A stretch of 44,461 bases of DNA from a virus. Position numbers and translations under genes: made by a program. Under the pieces are notes generated by a model that was given only the letters and a program-made list of their open reading frames with translations, was not told the DNA's origin and did not search any database. How positions within the stretch are numbered: the first letter of the stretch is position 1; every line of letters starts with the position of its first letter. Of the stretch, positions 37,499 to 44,461 are shown one piece after another. Where the stretch lies: the IMG/VR virus record IMGVR_UViG_3300036852_000070, positions 1 to 44,461 of that record. The stretch is one strand, 5' to 3'.

Positions 37499-37935
37499 CC
37501 ACGCTGACCTATCGCAGCGAGGAACTGCGGGATCTTTCGGTGGCGCATCGTTACTTCTCGATCACGGGCGGCTGGCGCGACGGGCTGGAGGTGCGCGGGA
37601 AGGACGCCACCATTGTCGGCGCGCCCGGCATGTATGAACTCAACCGCATTGCCAATCTACGGGTGATCCAACTGGTCGGCTTTGTGCTGGCCGAGGATGA
37701 AAGCGACTGGGATTCTGAGATGGCAGCATTGGAGGACATCTTCAGCCCGCTGCTGTCGTCGGACGACCTCGAAGTTACGAGCCCGTACATGGGGCTGGCA
37801 GGTGGCACTCGGACCATCTCAGCGCGGGTGGCGAACTACATCACTGTGGATGTCGTGCCGCAGTTGGTGACCCGCTGGGACGTGACCCTGCATGCCATCG
37901 GCAACCCGCCGAACTGGACTGAAGCAGGCTCGTGA
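37495..37935 (+). CDS. distal tail protein
   Basis: A 146-residue protein in an ATGA overlap, positioned between the tape measure and the tail-tip protein as in other siphoviruses. Beta-rich with a PGMYELNRIANLRVIQLVGFV segment and SPYMGLAGGTRTISARV. It likely forms the ring at the base of the tail. Confidence 0.72.
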   Translation: MTTLTYRSEELRDLSVAHRYFSITGGWRDGLEVRGKDATIVGAPGMYELNRIANLRVIQLVGFVLAEDESDWDSEMAALEDIFSPLLSSDDLEVTSPYMGLAGGTRTISARVANYITVDVVPQLVTRWDVTLHAIGNPPNWTEAGS

Positions 37936-40892
37936 ACCTCGCCTTCAAGATCAGCGCCGCCGCTACTCCGCTGGGCAGCACCCTGTTGACCCTGACTAAG
38001 GACGACCTAGAATCGGGAAGCGGCTTCCGTGTTGAACTGGCGGGGATCGGCTCCGGCAGGATCGTCATGAATCGGAACCGCCCGGAGGTGACGGAGGCCA
38101 ACTTCGCGCAGGACAACTACGTCCGCGTGTACGACACGGACATCAGCAGCACCATCCCGCTGGGCGGCTTCTTCCTCGACGACCGACAGATCCAGATCCT
38201 CTCGCTGGACGAGGAGGGCGGGGAGGCCATCCAGTTCGGTGGGCCGGGAGCGCTGTCTTACTTCGGACGGGGCATCCTCTGGAACATCAACTATGTGAGT
38301 TTCGGGGATGATGCGCACTACGGCCCGCGCAGCGACGGCCTGTGGTACTGGTACAACGACCAGTACGGGGACATCCTCAAGCGGATGATCGACGAGGCTC
38401 AGGACAGCGACCGTCCCGCCGAGGGTCACGTCATCGACGACCTGACCTACGACTTCAACTCGTCCACCGATTCGGCTGGCGACGGCTGGGACTCCTTCAC
38501 CGGCAACTTCAGCCTGCCCGCGGGGACCAACTACCTCGACATCGTGCAGCGCTTCCGGGACGTGGGCCTGACCATTCAAGTCAGCGGCGACCTGCTGATG
38601 CAGGCCTACCAAGGGTTCTACGGCACTGATCGCCACTCTGCCTCATTCGCCGATGGCAAGATCCGCTTTGTGAATGTGGACGGGGCAGCCGGAGCCAACA
38701 TCGTGGAGGAACTGGCTCGCCAGAGCCGCCCGAGCCTGCAACTGAGTAGAGTGCTGGTGAAGGGCGACAGCGGAGAGCCCGCTACCATGCGCGCCGTCGA
38801 TGCGGCATCTTACAACGTGGCGCGCGAGGGATTCGTGGACTATCCAAGCAGCCACGCACCAGACACGCTGGATGCAGTTGGCGAGCAGGCGCTCCAACTG
38901 CGTAGCGACAGCAGCGACGTGCCCAACTTCCGGCACATCCCCGGCTGCGACCCAATCGCCGGGCTATACAGCCCGTTCCCAGAGACCGTGATTGTCGAAG
39001 TTGGTACGGATCTGCTGCTGGGGCTCAGCAACTCTCACCTCAAGGCATCGAAGACCCAGGGGGTCAGTCAAAAGCGGTATGCGATTGACGGTGACCTCAC
39101 CACTCGCTGGACTCCTCCAGCCGGTTATGGGCCGTGTGCTGGCCACTGGTGGGCCGCTGATCGACTGACCGCCGCCGATGCCGCTGCGTTCCGGTACTAC
39201 CTTGAACCCGGCCATGAGGATGACTGGGCCACAGCCGGTAACGTCTACGGCTCTAATGATGCCGCTGCGTGGGCATGGCTGGTCAACGGCAGCGAGCACA
39301 TGGTGGACGACCCGGAAGACAACGGCTGGGCCCTGCTGGGTGGCTGGAGTGGAGCCGCGTCCCCTGATACTGGCGTCATTGCCCTCGATAGTCCGGGGTC
39401 GTACCGCTATTACCTGGTCTTGGCAACGGACGGTGGCTTAGGGTCCAACAACGAGTTCGACATCTCTGCAATCCAAATCACGGGACCCACTGCCGGGGTC
39501 GAGGGCTGTCACTACTGGCTGGGGGATCTGGTCACGCTGCACACCGGCACCGAGATGGGTGACTACAACGAGGTCACGCTGCGGGTGTATGCCATCAACT
39601 GGGAACTGGACGACGATGAGTGGTGGCCGCGGCCCGAGTTGGGAGGGCTGCTCCAGTTGGCGATGGACACCACGCCATCAGCCACCCCCGCCGGGTCCGG
39701 TGGCAGCAGCGGTGGGGTCGTGACGGTGACGTCGCCCTCCACGCCACCCGCGTCGCTAAGGAAGGAACTGCTCAACAAGAGTGGCGGGCTGGTGGAACAT
39801 GGCGATGTGGTCGTCATCGACGCCGACAACGACGAGGCATTCGAGACCACAACGGTCGCTGCCGAGACGCGAGTAGTCGGCATCGCGCAGGAGGACATCG
39901 CCGCCGACGCGCGGGGCTGGGTGCTGCTGGCGGGCTACGCGGAGATCGTGAACACGGTGGCCAGCGTGACCCGCGGGCACTACGGCTTCACCAGCACCAC
40001 CGCCAAGCAGGCCAGCGGTGCCACCCCGAGAGCATCTGGAGCTTTCTGCCAGTTCCTAAAGGGCGGTACTGAGCCGTCTGCCATCCTGTTCGGGGAGCCG
40101 GACTCTGGCGGAGGCGGCGCGGGGCACACCATCCAAGAGGACGCCACTCCTCTCACCGCGCGTTCCGGCCTCAACTTTGGAGAGGGCATCGTCGCCACCG
40201 ACGATGCTGGCAACAACCGGACCAACGTCAACCTCGATTGGGCTGAGGATGCGGACGTCTCCACGCAAGCGTTCGGCGATGCCGCCGCAACCGGCTCCAG
40301 CGTTGAGGTCGCACGGGCAGGTCATAAGCACGCGATGCCAGCCGACCCGGTCACCGCTCACGCAGCGGCGAGCGACCCGCACACCGGCTACGTCCTGGAG
40401 TCGCTGCCGTCAGCCAAGGGTGAAGTGTTTGGTGCTTCCGCGAACGACACGCCTGCGATGATCGCGGCCAGTACCGAGGGGCAGGTCCTCGTTGGGCGCG
40501 CGGCGGAGACCGCTGGAAACAAGTTCGAGACCCAGTACGCCCAGCTGGGCGTCACCATCGGCAACGGGGTCAATGTGCTGACGACCGGTGTGAAGGGCTA
40601 CAAGCGCGTGCCGTTCGCCTGCGAGATCGTCCGGGCCAGCCTCGGGTCCGACATCTCCGGGAGTGTGGTCGTCGATATCTGGGTCGACACCCACGCCAAC
40701 TTCCCGCCGACCGTTGCTGATACGATCACCGCCTCGGCCAAGCCCACCCTGTCGAGCGCGACCAAATATGAGGACACAACACTCACCGGCTGGACTAAGA
40801 CCCTCGCGGAGGGATCGTGGATCGGGTTCAACATCGATTCGGCAACGAGCATCAAGCAACTCGAAGTGGAGTTGCGGGTGAAGCGGACCTAG
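37932..40892 (+). CDS. tail tip / fibre protein with discoidin-like domain
   Basis: A 986-residue protein, probably the host-contact hub. Residues 1-340 resemble Gp37-like siphovirus tail proteins (ESGSGFRVELAGIGSGRIVMNR; DDRQIQILS; FGRGILWNINY). Residues about 380-517 look like an F5/8 type C (discoidin) sugar-binding domain (RYAIDGDLTTRW, SYRYYLVLATDGG). The C-terminal part (from about 790) has AGHKHAMPADPV and ASDPHTGYVLES, a typical fibre collar, then a beta-rich tip. GTG at 37932 follows an overlap. Binding a host surface sugar is likely. Confidence 0.82.
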   Translation: MNLAFKISAAATPLGSTLLTLTKDDLESGSGFRVELAGIGSGRIVMNRNRPEVTEANFAQDNYVRVYDTDISSTIPLGGFFLDDRQIQILSLDEEGGEAIQFGGPGALSYFGRGILWNINYVSFGDDAHYGPRSDGLWYWYNDQYGDILKRMIDEAQDSDRPAEGHVIDDLTYDFNSSTDSAGDGWDSFTGNFSLPAGTNYLDIVQRFRDVGLTIQVSGDLLMQAYQGFYGTDRHSASFADGKIRFVNVDGAAGANIVEELARQSRPSLQLSRVLVKGDSGEPATMRAVDAASYNVAREGFVDYPSSHAPDTLDAVGEQALQLRSDSSDVPNFRHIPGCDPIAGLYSPFPETVIVEVGTDLLLGLSNSHLKASKTQGVSQKRYAIDGDLTTRWTPPAGYGPCAGHWWAADRLTAADAAAFRYYLEPGHEDDWATAGNVYGSNDAAAWAWLVNGSEHMVDDPEDNGWALLGGWSGAASPDTGVIALDSPGSYRYYLVLATDGGLGSNNEFDISAIQITGPTAGVEGCHYWLGDLVTLHTGTEMGDYNEVTLRVYAINWELDDDEWWPRPELGGLLQLAMDTTPSATPAGSGGSSGGVVTVTSPSTPPASLRKELLNKSGGLVEHGDVVVIDADNDEAFETTTVAAETRVVGIAQEDIAADARGWVLLAGYAEIVNTVASVTRGHYGFTSTTAKQASGATPRASGAFCQFLKGGTEPSAILFGEPDSGGGGAGHTIQEDATPLTARSGLNFGEGIVATDDAGNNRTNVNLDWAEDADVSTQAFGDAAATGSSVEVARAGHKHAMPADPVTAHAAASDPHTGYVLESLPSAKGEVFGASANDTPAMIAASTEGQVLVGRAAETAGNKFETQYAQLGVTIGNGVNVLTTGVKGYKRVPFACEIVRASLGSDISGSVVVDIWVDTHANFPPTVADTITASAKPTLSSATKYEDTTLTGWTKTLAEGSWIGFNIDSATSIKQLEVELRVKRT

Positions 40893-40893
40893 C

Positions 40894-42180
40894 ATGGCCT
40901 CGCCTACTATCGCGAGCGTCGGCAGCAGCGCGCAGACCACTGACCAGACCTCACACACGATGGCGATGCCAGCGAGCATCAGTGCGGGAGACTTGCTGTT
41001 GGCGATCTTTGAGCATGACGGCTCGGCAGCGACCACCGGGGGCTGGCCCGCGGGGTGGACTGTGTTCCCGGAACTCCCTCAGTCAAACGGAACACTCGCT
41101 AGTCAGATCGCCTACAAGTATGCTGCTGGCGGGGAGTCGAACTTCACCCTGACGACCAGCGGTGCCGAGGCGTCTAACTCCCGCTGTTACCGGATTACCG
41201 GCCACGCCGGTACAACCCGACCGCCGCTCTGTAGCGCATGGCTCGGCGCTGGAGCGGCGGGAACAAACGCAGCCCCGGTGTCCCCCTACGAGTGGAAGCA
41301 GCCACAGGACATCCTTGCCATCATCGCCCTGGGGTGGGAGAACACGACTCCCACGCCGACCCCCTCCGGCTACACCAACGAGGTCAATGCCAGTGGCGGC
41401 GGTGCCGGAATCCGCTGCGAGACACGAGCGATCAGCGGCTTCTCCGGGACGGAAGACCCCGCTGCCTACACGACGGGCAGCGGTGGCCGGGCGGGCTGGA
41501 CCATCCTCATTCCGTCAGACGCTGATGATCCTGACTTCTCCTTCCCGATCGTCCGTACTTGGATTGACGGCAAGGGCGTGGCTGGCACCTCTACTGTCAA
41601 CGTGATCCTCCCGCTCCAGCGTGAGGTCGGGGACATCTTAGTTGTCGCCATCGGCCTTATCACGAACGTCACCATTTCCAGTGGGCTGCCTTCCGGCTGG
41701 ACAACCGAGGTGAGCGTTGCCGGGGGCGGGGCGGGAGGCGAGCGGCTGTACGTCCTGTGGAAGCGTTGCGAGGCGAGTGACGTGGACTTCGATCTGACCC
41801 TGAGCGCAGCCTCATCATGGGACCTCGTATCCTGCGCCATCCTCAACATGGCAGACGACACGGACGTTATTTCGGGAACGGCCACCGGGGGGTCTAACGC
41901 CAACCCTGACCCGCCCGACCTGTCTGCCACGGCGGACCTGTGGTGTGCGGTCGAGGAGACGGAGGGCAGAACAGTCACTGCTTATCCGACTAACTACACG
42001 CACCGACAAGCAACGCACACCGGAGGCGGAGGTGGCATCGGCATAGCCTTCCGTCAACTGGCGGCGTCGAGTGAGAATCCCGGCACCTTCACCATGAGCG
42101 GCAACTCCTTCTGGGCTGCCGCCACGCTGGCGTTTGGCAAGGCTGGCCCGCGTTACTTCCAGGGCCAGTGGGTCGCATAA
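40894..42180 (+). CDS. tail protein with tandem repeated domain
   Basis: A 428-residue beta-rich protein with two copies of a domain. In copy 1 SISAGDLLLAIFEHDG...GGWPAGWT (about 29-55) corresponds to copy 2 REVGDILVVAIG...SSGLPSGWTTEV (about 243-270). Likewise GYTNEVNASGGGAGIR corresponds to NYTHRQATHTGGGGGIG. So each half itself holds two related segments. This suggests four related beta units. Likely a receptor-binding or fibre protein assisting the tail-tip protein. It follows it by 1 nt. Confidence 0.68.
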   Translation: MASPTIASVGSSAQTTDQTSHTMAMPASISAGDLLLAIFEHDGSAATTGGWPAGWTVFPELPQSNGTLASQIAYKYAAGGESNFTLTTSGAEASNSRCYRITGHAGTTRPPLCSAWLGAGAAGTNAAPVSPYEWKQPQDILAIIALGWENTTPTPTPSGYTNEVNASGGGAGIRCETRAISGFSGTEDPAAYTTGSGGRAGWTILIPSDADDPDFSFPIVRTWIDGKGVAGTSTVNVILPLQREVGDILVVAIGLITNVTISSGLPSGWTTEVSVAGGGAGGERLYVLWKRCEASDVDFDLTLSAASSWDLVSCAILNMADDTDVISGTATGGSNANPDPPDLSATADLWCAVEETEGRTVTAYPTNYTHRQATHTGGGGGIGIAFRQLAASSENPGTFTMSGNSFWAAATLAFGKAGPRYFQGQWVA

Positions 42181-42185
42181 CAGGC

Positions 42186-42237
42186 TATCTTTACCTCCAT
42201 GAATGAGCCTGACACCCTCGGGGTGAGCCGCTGTTGA
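42186..42237 (+). promoter_or_regulatory. TATCTT box and 12-codon leader reading frame
   Basis: ATG at 42199 opens a 12-residue frame whose TGA (42235-42237) overlaps the TTG start of the next gene, so it could couple translation. TATCTT (42186-42191) ends 7 nt before this ATG, the same spacing as the TATAGT boxes before portal and scaffold. Both observations are weak by themselves. Confidence 0.35.
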
Positions 42238-42674
42238 CCCCGCAAGACGAGCGCGCCGAGGCGCACGCCGAACTCGCCAAGGAGCGATGGGAAGCCCACG
42301 CCGCGAAGCACGCTGGCGAGAAGGAACTGGCCGAGCAGAAATGGGATGCTCACGCTAATCAGCACGACTCGATCGCCCGCAACTTGACCGAATACAAGGC
42401 TCAGTCCAACGAGTGGCGTGGCTCCCTCAACGACCTTCGCCAGACCTACCTGCCCAGATCCGAATACGAATCCGCTCACCACGCCCTAGAGGCGGTGGTG
42501 GAAGCCTTGGAGAAGGCTCTTGCCAACGAGCGCGAGGAGCGTCGGGACCAGCAGAACCTGCGGGTCGGCCAGCAGGAGGGCATCAGCCGCACGGCAGCCA
42601 TCGCGGTGACGGCGATCGGCATCGTGGGCACCCTGTTGGGCGGGTTTGCCGTTCTGCTCAACATCCTGAAATGA
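42234..42674 (+). CDS. coiled-coil protein with C-terminal membrane segment
   Basis: A 146-residue protein. The first 115 residues are charged helices with a duplicated piece (AKERWEAHAAKHAGEK, then LAEQKWDAHANQHDS), ending with a coiled coil. Residues about 122-143 form one hydrophobic helix (AIAVTAIGIVGTLLGGFAVLLNIL). Such tail-anchored proteins next to lysis genes can be holins, antiholins or spanin-like, but a virion-linked role is possible. TTG at 42234 is uncertain but the frame is well supported. Confidence 0.62.
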   Translation: MTPQDERAEAHAELAKERWEAHAAKHAGEKELAEQKWDAHANQHDSIARNLTEYKAQSNEWRGSLNDLRQTYLPRSEYESAHHALEAVVEALEKALANEREERRDQQNLRVGQQEGISRTAAIAVTAIGIVGTLLGGFAVLLNILK

Positions 42675-42923
42675 AAGCCTTCAGCGGCCCTAAATCGGTG
42701 GGTTGGAGGCGCTTTACTTTCCGAAGCGGTTCGGACCCGTTTGGGGGCCTGCGCGGGGCGCGGTAGGAGTTGAGGGCTCCCTCAATCCTTACAGTGGCGC
42801 GGTTTGTGAGCGGTGAGGCACTTCTTTAGCCCACCTGCGTTTCGTAACTTTGTGCTCAACTCCGAATGGGGCAGAACCCCGGCTGCCGACCACTGCAACC
42901 GGGGTTCCGCGGGGGTTGACGGA
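42675..42923. terminator. convergent intergenic region with two hairpins
   Basis: Rightward late genes end at 42674 and leftward lysis genes end at 42924. Hairpin 1: TTGAGG/CCTCAA (42770-42775/42780-42785). Hairpin 2: GAACCCCGG/CCGGGGTTC (42874-42882/42899-42907) with an inner 3-bp extension TGC/GCA, giving a long stable stem. Both would form on either strand and suit bidirectional termination, though neither has a long U-tract. No gene is visible in the gap. Confidence 0.6.
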
Positions 42924-43292
42924 CTAACTGCCGGGCGGGAATCCGTTCCCATCTGAAGGGCCAACGGTGACGGTTGTTGGCGGATCGCCGCTGGTCACTG
43001 TGGTCTGCGGTGCGGGCGGTTGAGTCAGCGCCGCGTTGACGCCAGCCGTAGTTGCGTCCCGCGACTGTCGTCCGGAGATACGACCCACCTCCGCCTGGAA
43101 GATGGACTGAGCAGTAAGCGTTAGGATGCTCACGATGCCGCCCACGATGATGCCCAGTGTGCCGGCATCAACCGCAGCGAGGTTCGGGTCGGCCAAGTTC
43201 TTGAGCAGCCGGTCGAGGAAGATGAACCCGCCGCCCAACACAATCCACGCGGTGATGAACGTGCCTGCGGTGCGGACGATGTCACTACCCAT
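42924..43292 (-). CDS. holin-like membrane protein
   Basis: A 122-residue protein with two membrane segments (residues about 9-26, TAWIVLGGGFIFLD, and about 46-64, LGIIVGGIVSILTLTA), then a polar Pro/Thr-rich tail. It lies 8 nt downstream of the endopeptidase on the minus strand. Size and topology fit a two-helix phage holin. ATG at 43292 follows GGAGA. Confidence 0.72.
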   Translation of the reverse strand: MGSDIVRTAGTFITAWIVLGGGFIFLDRLLKNLADPNLAAVDAGTLGIIVGGIVSILTLTAQSIFQAEVGRISGRQSRDATTAGVNAALTQPPAPQTTVTSGDPPTTVTVGPSDGNGFPPGS

Positions 43293-43300
43293 GCATTCTC

Positions 43301-43828
43301 CTAGTAGTACGGCTTGATGCGGGCGTCATACTGATTGGCGCCACCGGGGAAGAACAGCCGCGGGTCGTAGATCATGGACTGGCTGGTGCCGGGGACCTTG
43401 GACTGGACACCAAAGTGGACGTGGTCGCCAGTCGCGATGCCGGAGTGCCCGACGGTGCCGATGACCTGCCCGCGCAGGATCTTGTCACCCACCCGCCAGT
43501 CGCGACCGGCGCCGGGCTTGCTGGCGACATCGTTCATGTGGCCGCCAACGTAGATCGTTCCGGGGCGAATCTGCACGTTGTAGCGCAGCCCGCTGCTGCC
43601 GTTGTACCCGATCGCGATGATGATGCCCACCTCGCTGGCGGCGATGGGCGTTCCCAGCGGTGCATGCAGATCGATGCCGGGGTGGAAGTGGGGGTAGTAC
43701 TTGAAGGCGTCGTAGGGGTTCCACCAGAAGCGTCCGAGTTGCGCGTAACCCGCGGGCTCGTAGGTTGCGGTGGAGGGGTGCCAGTTGTTTCCCCCGGTGT
43801 AGGACTTGAGCGGTACGAGGAGTGCCAT
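43301..43828 (-). CDS. M23 family endopeptidase (endolysin)
   Basis: A 175-residue peptidoglycan endopeptidase of the lysostaphin (M23) type. Zinc ligands are in HPGIDLHAP (H-x3-D, about 49-57) and HVHFG (about 137-141), with a further GHM segment. The N-terminus is aromatic-rich (GRFWWNPYDAFKYYPHF). ATG at 43828 is chosen because it forms a TGATG overlap with the upstream gene. It probably cuts peptide cross-bridges to release virions, together with the holin-like protein. Confidence 0.9.
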   Translation of the reverse strand: MALLVPLKSYTGGNNWHPSTATYEPAGYAQLGRFWWNPYDAFKYYPHFHPGIDLHAPLGTPIAASEVGIIIAIGYNGSSGLRYNVQIRPGTIYVGGHMNDVASKPGAGRDWRVGDKILRGQVIGTVGHSGIATGDHVHFGVQSKVPGTSQSMIYDPRLFFPGGANQYDARIKPYY

Positions 43829-44025
43829 CAGACGGCCTGCCGATGATCGTCGGCGATCTTCAGCGCGGTCTTGTCGCACTTGGCGCAGGCCAGGCGGGTT
43901 GGCGGTCGCACGTCCACGGCTTCCTTCCCCTCCGCCGGCAGGCCACAGTACGTGGTCGGCACCGTGAACGAGTGCGCCGGGCGTAGCACATGCCAGCGCC
44001 GGAACTGGACGAATTGAAAGTCCAC
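43828..44025 (-). CDS. small zinc-binding-type protein (complete copy)
   Basis: A 65-residue protein from a GTG at 44025 preceded by AGGAGG 5-6 nt upstream. The single CAKC knuckle with another Cys gives a possible metal site; it resembles small actinophage proteins with a TVPTTYCGL start to the zinc region. It is translationally coupled to the endopeptidase. The left-end copy at 1-98 differs by mostly synonymous changes. A lysis or packaging accessory is possible. Confidence 0.7.
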   Translation of the reverse strand: MDFQFVQFRRWHVLRPAHSFTVPTTYCGLPAEGKEAVDVRPPTRLACAKCDKTALKIADDHRQAV

Positions 44026-44107
44026 GCGGTCCTCCTGTTCATAACGGCGTTGACCCCCGCGCAAGCAAGCATACGCGGTCTGAAAGGTACGCGCTCGCGA
44101 GGAGTTG

Positions 44108-44142
44108 AGCACGATTCGTGCTGGACGTCTTTGCTGAGCACG
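44108..44142. promoter_or_regulatory. intact palindromic operator and half site
   Basis: AGCACGATTCGTGCT (44108-44122) is a perfect 15-nt palindrome around a central T. A second AGCACG lies at 44137-44142 after a TCTTTG (44128-44133). The site is 32 bp upstream of the -35 box of promoter 4. In the left copy this palindrome is split by the HNH insertion. Likely the binding site of a dimeric regulator. Confidence 0.6.
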
Positions 44143-44153
44143 AAAATAGGGGC

Positions 44154-44182
44154 TTTACAACCGCGGGGATAGCCGCTAAGAT
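44154..44182 (+). promoter_or_regulatory. promoter 4 (right-end copy of promoter 1)
   Basis: TTTACA (44154-44159), 17-bp spacer, TAAGAT (44177-44182). The spacer differs from promoter 1 at three positions, but boxes and flanks are unchanged, which supports function. Confidence 0.82.
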
Positions 44183-44461
44183 GAGCGCAGCGAAAGGAGA
44201 CAAGAGAATACCCGACCTCCTACCGGAGGAACCGCGAGTCCAAGATCCGACCCCCGCAACGGCGGGGACAACCGGGGAGACGAGTCCGGAGCCGGTGAAG
44301 GGAGCGAGAAGTAGCGGAGACGCGAACCTCAAGAGATTCAAGCCGAAACCCGACCAACCTAACCTGCTGATACGAGCGTACTCGACGGCGGGCGTTGCGA
44401 GAGCCGATGAATGCCGGTCCCTTGACGGGGCCAACGGGCACGGGCAGACGCCTCTGGGTTG
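44183..44461 (+). ncRNA. right-end leader and partial hammerhead 1 copy
   Basis: Leader 44183-44299 is identical to the left copy. After a diverged linker, GCC (44342-44344), GAA and the 5' strand of stem III (44348-44359) start the ribozyme copy. The window stops 5 nt into the returning strand (GGTTG, 44457-44461), so the rest (cleavage site, stem I, CTGATGA) is missing here. Confidence 0.75.

Larger units (their letters stand above)
43928..44461. repeat. right copy of the imperfect end repeat
   Basis: Matches the left end (1-1044) but lacks the HNH insertion and has only 30 nt (44116-44145) between the palindrome and the promoter block. Identical stretches: 44177-44299 with 758-880, and 44335-44461 with 918-1044. 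The window ends inside ribozyme stem III. Confidence 0.85.

Noticed and set aside
1-44461. Integrase, prohead protease, tRNA genes or CRISPR array
   Set aside because: No recombinase catalytic pattern, no protease motif, no cloverleaf and no regularly spaced repeats were found on either strand.

Overview
The window looks like one nearly complete genome of a tailed, siphovirus-type bacteriophage of a GC-rich bacterium. The DNA is strongly GC-rich by eye, many genes start with GTG or TTG, adjacent genes overlap by 4 nt almost everywhere, and a 957-residue tape measure protein implies a long tail. An actinobacterial host is my best guess and is an inference. No integrase, repressor, tRNA gene, DNA polymerase or replicative helicase is visible. 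The first 1044 bases and the last 534 bases are two versions of the same locus, so the map is probably circular or terminally redundant.

Layout. 1-1091: end-repeat copy holding an HNH endonuclease insertion, operator-like sites, a promoter and a structured leader. 1092-5498: early genes, mostly small and unknown. Six intergenic gaps here each fold as a type II hammerhead ribozyme (centred near 1000, 1330, 1700, 2220, 3000 and 3570). 5502-12012: second transcription unit with small zinc-finger and HTH proteins, YqaJ-type exonuclease, RecT annealing protein, an HNH protein, a replication-initiator-like protein, a VRR-NUC nuclease and a ParB-like protein. 12021-17160: third unit, a DNA base-hypermodification cassette: TET/JBP-type dioxygenase, amino acid:DNA transferase-like protein, phosphatase and P-loop kinase, interrupted by two HNH genes. 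17157-20922: small, partly duplicated unknown genes and a terminase-adjacent HNH gene. 20919-28856: terminase, portal, scaffold, capsid, a Ser/Thr/Ala/Gly-rich protein reached by an apparent frameshift, and head-tail connectors. 28858-31654: two glycosyltransferases and a methyltransferase. 31664-42180: tail genes. 42234-42674: coiled-coil membrane protein. 42924-44025 (minus strand): small membrane protein, M23 endopeptidase and a small zinc-binding protein. 44026-44461: second copy of the control region, without the HNH insertion.

How it fits together. Four copies of one promoter type (TTTACA, exactly 17 bp, then TAAGAT, CACAAT or CATACT) drive the rightward units. The hammerheads would cut the first polycistronic transcript into separate mRNAs, leaving a hairpin at each new end. 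The third unit encodes what looks like oxidation of thymine (or 5-methylcytosine) within DNA, then phosphorylation and replacement of the phosphate by an amino group. This is a route to nuclease-resistant hypermodified DNA.

The main candidate discoveries are the hammerhead series, the dioxygenase-based hypermodification cassette, and HNH insertions that leave the displaced 3' end of their host gene behind.
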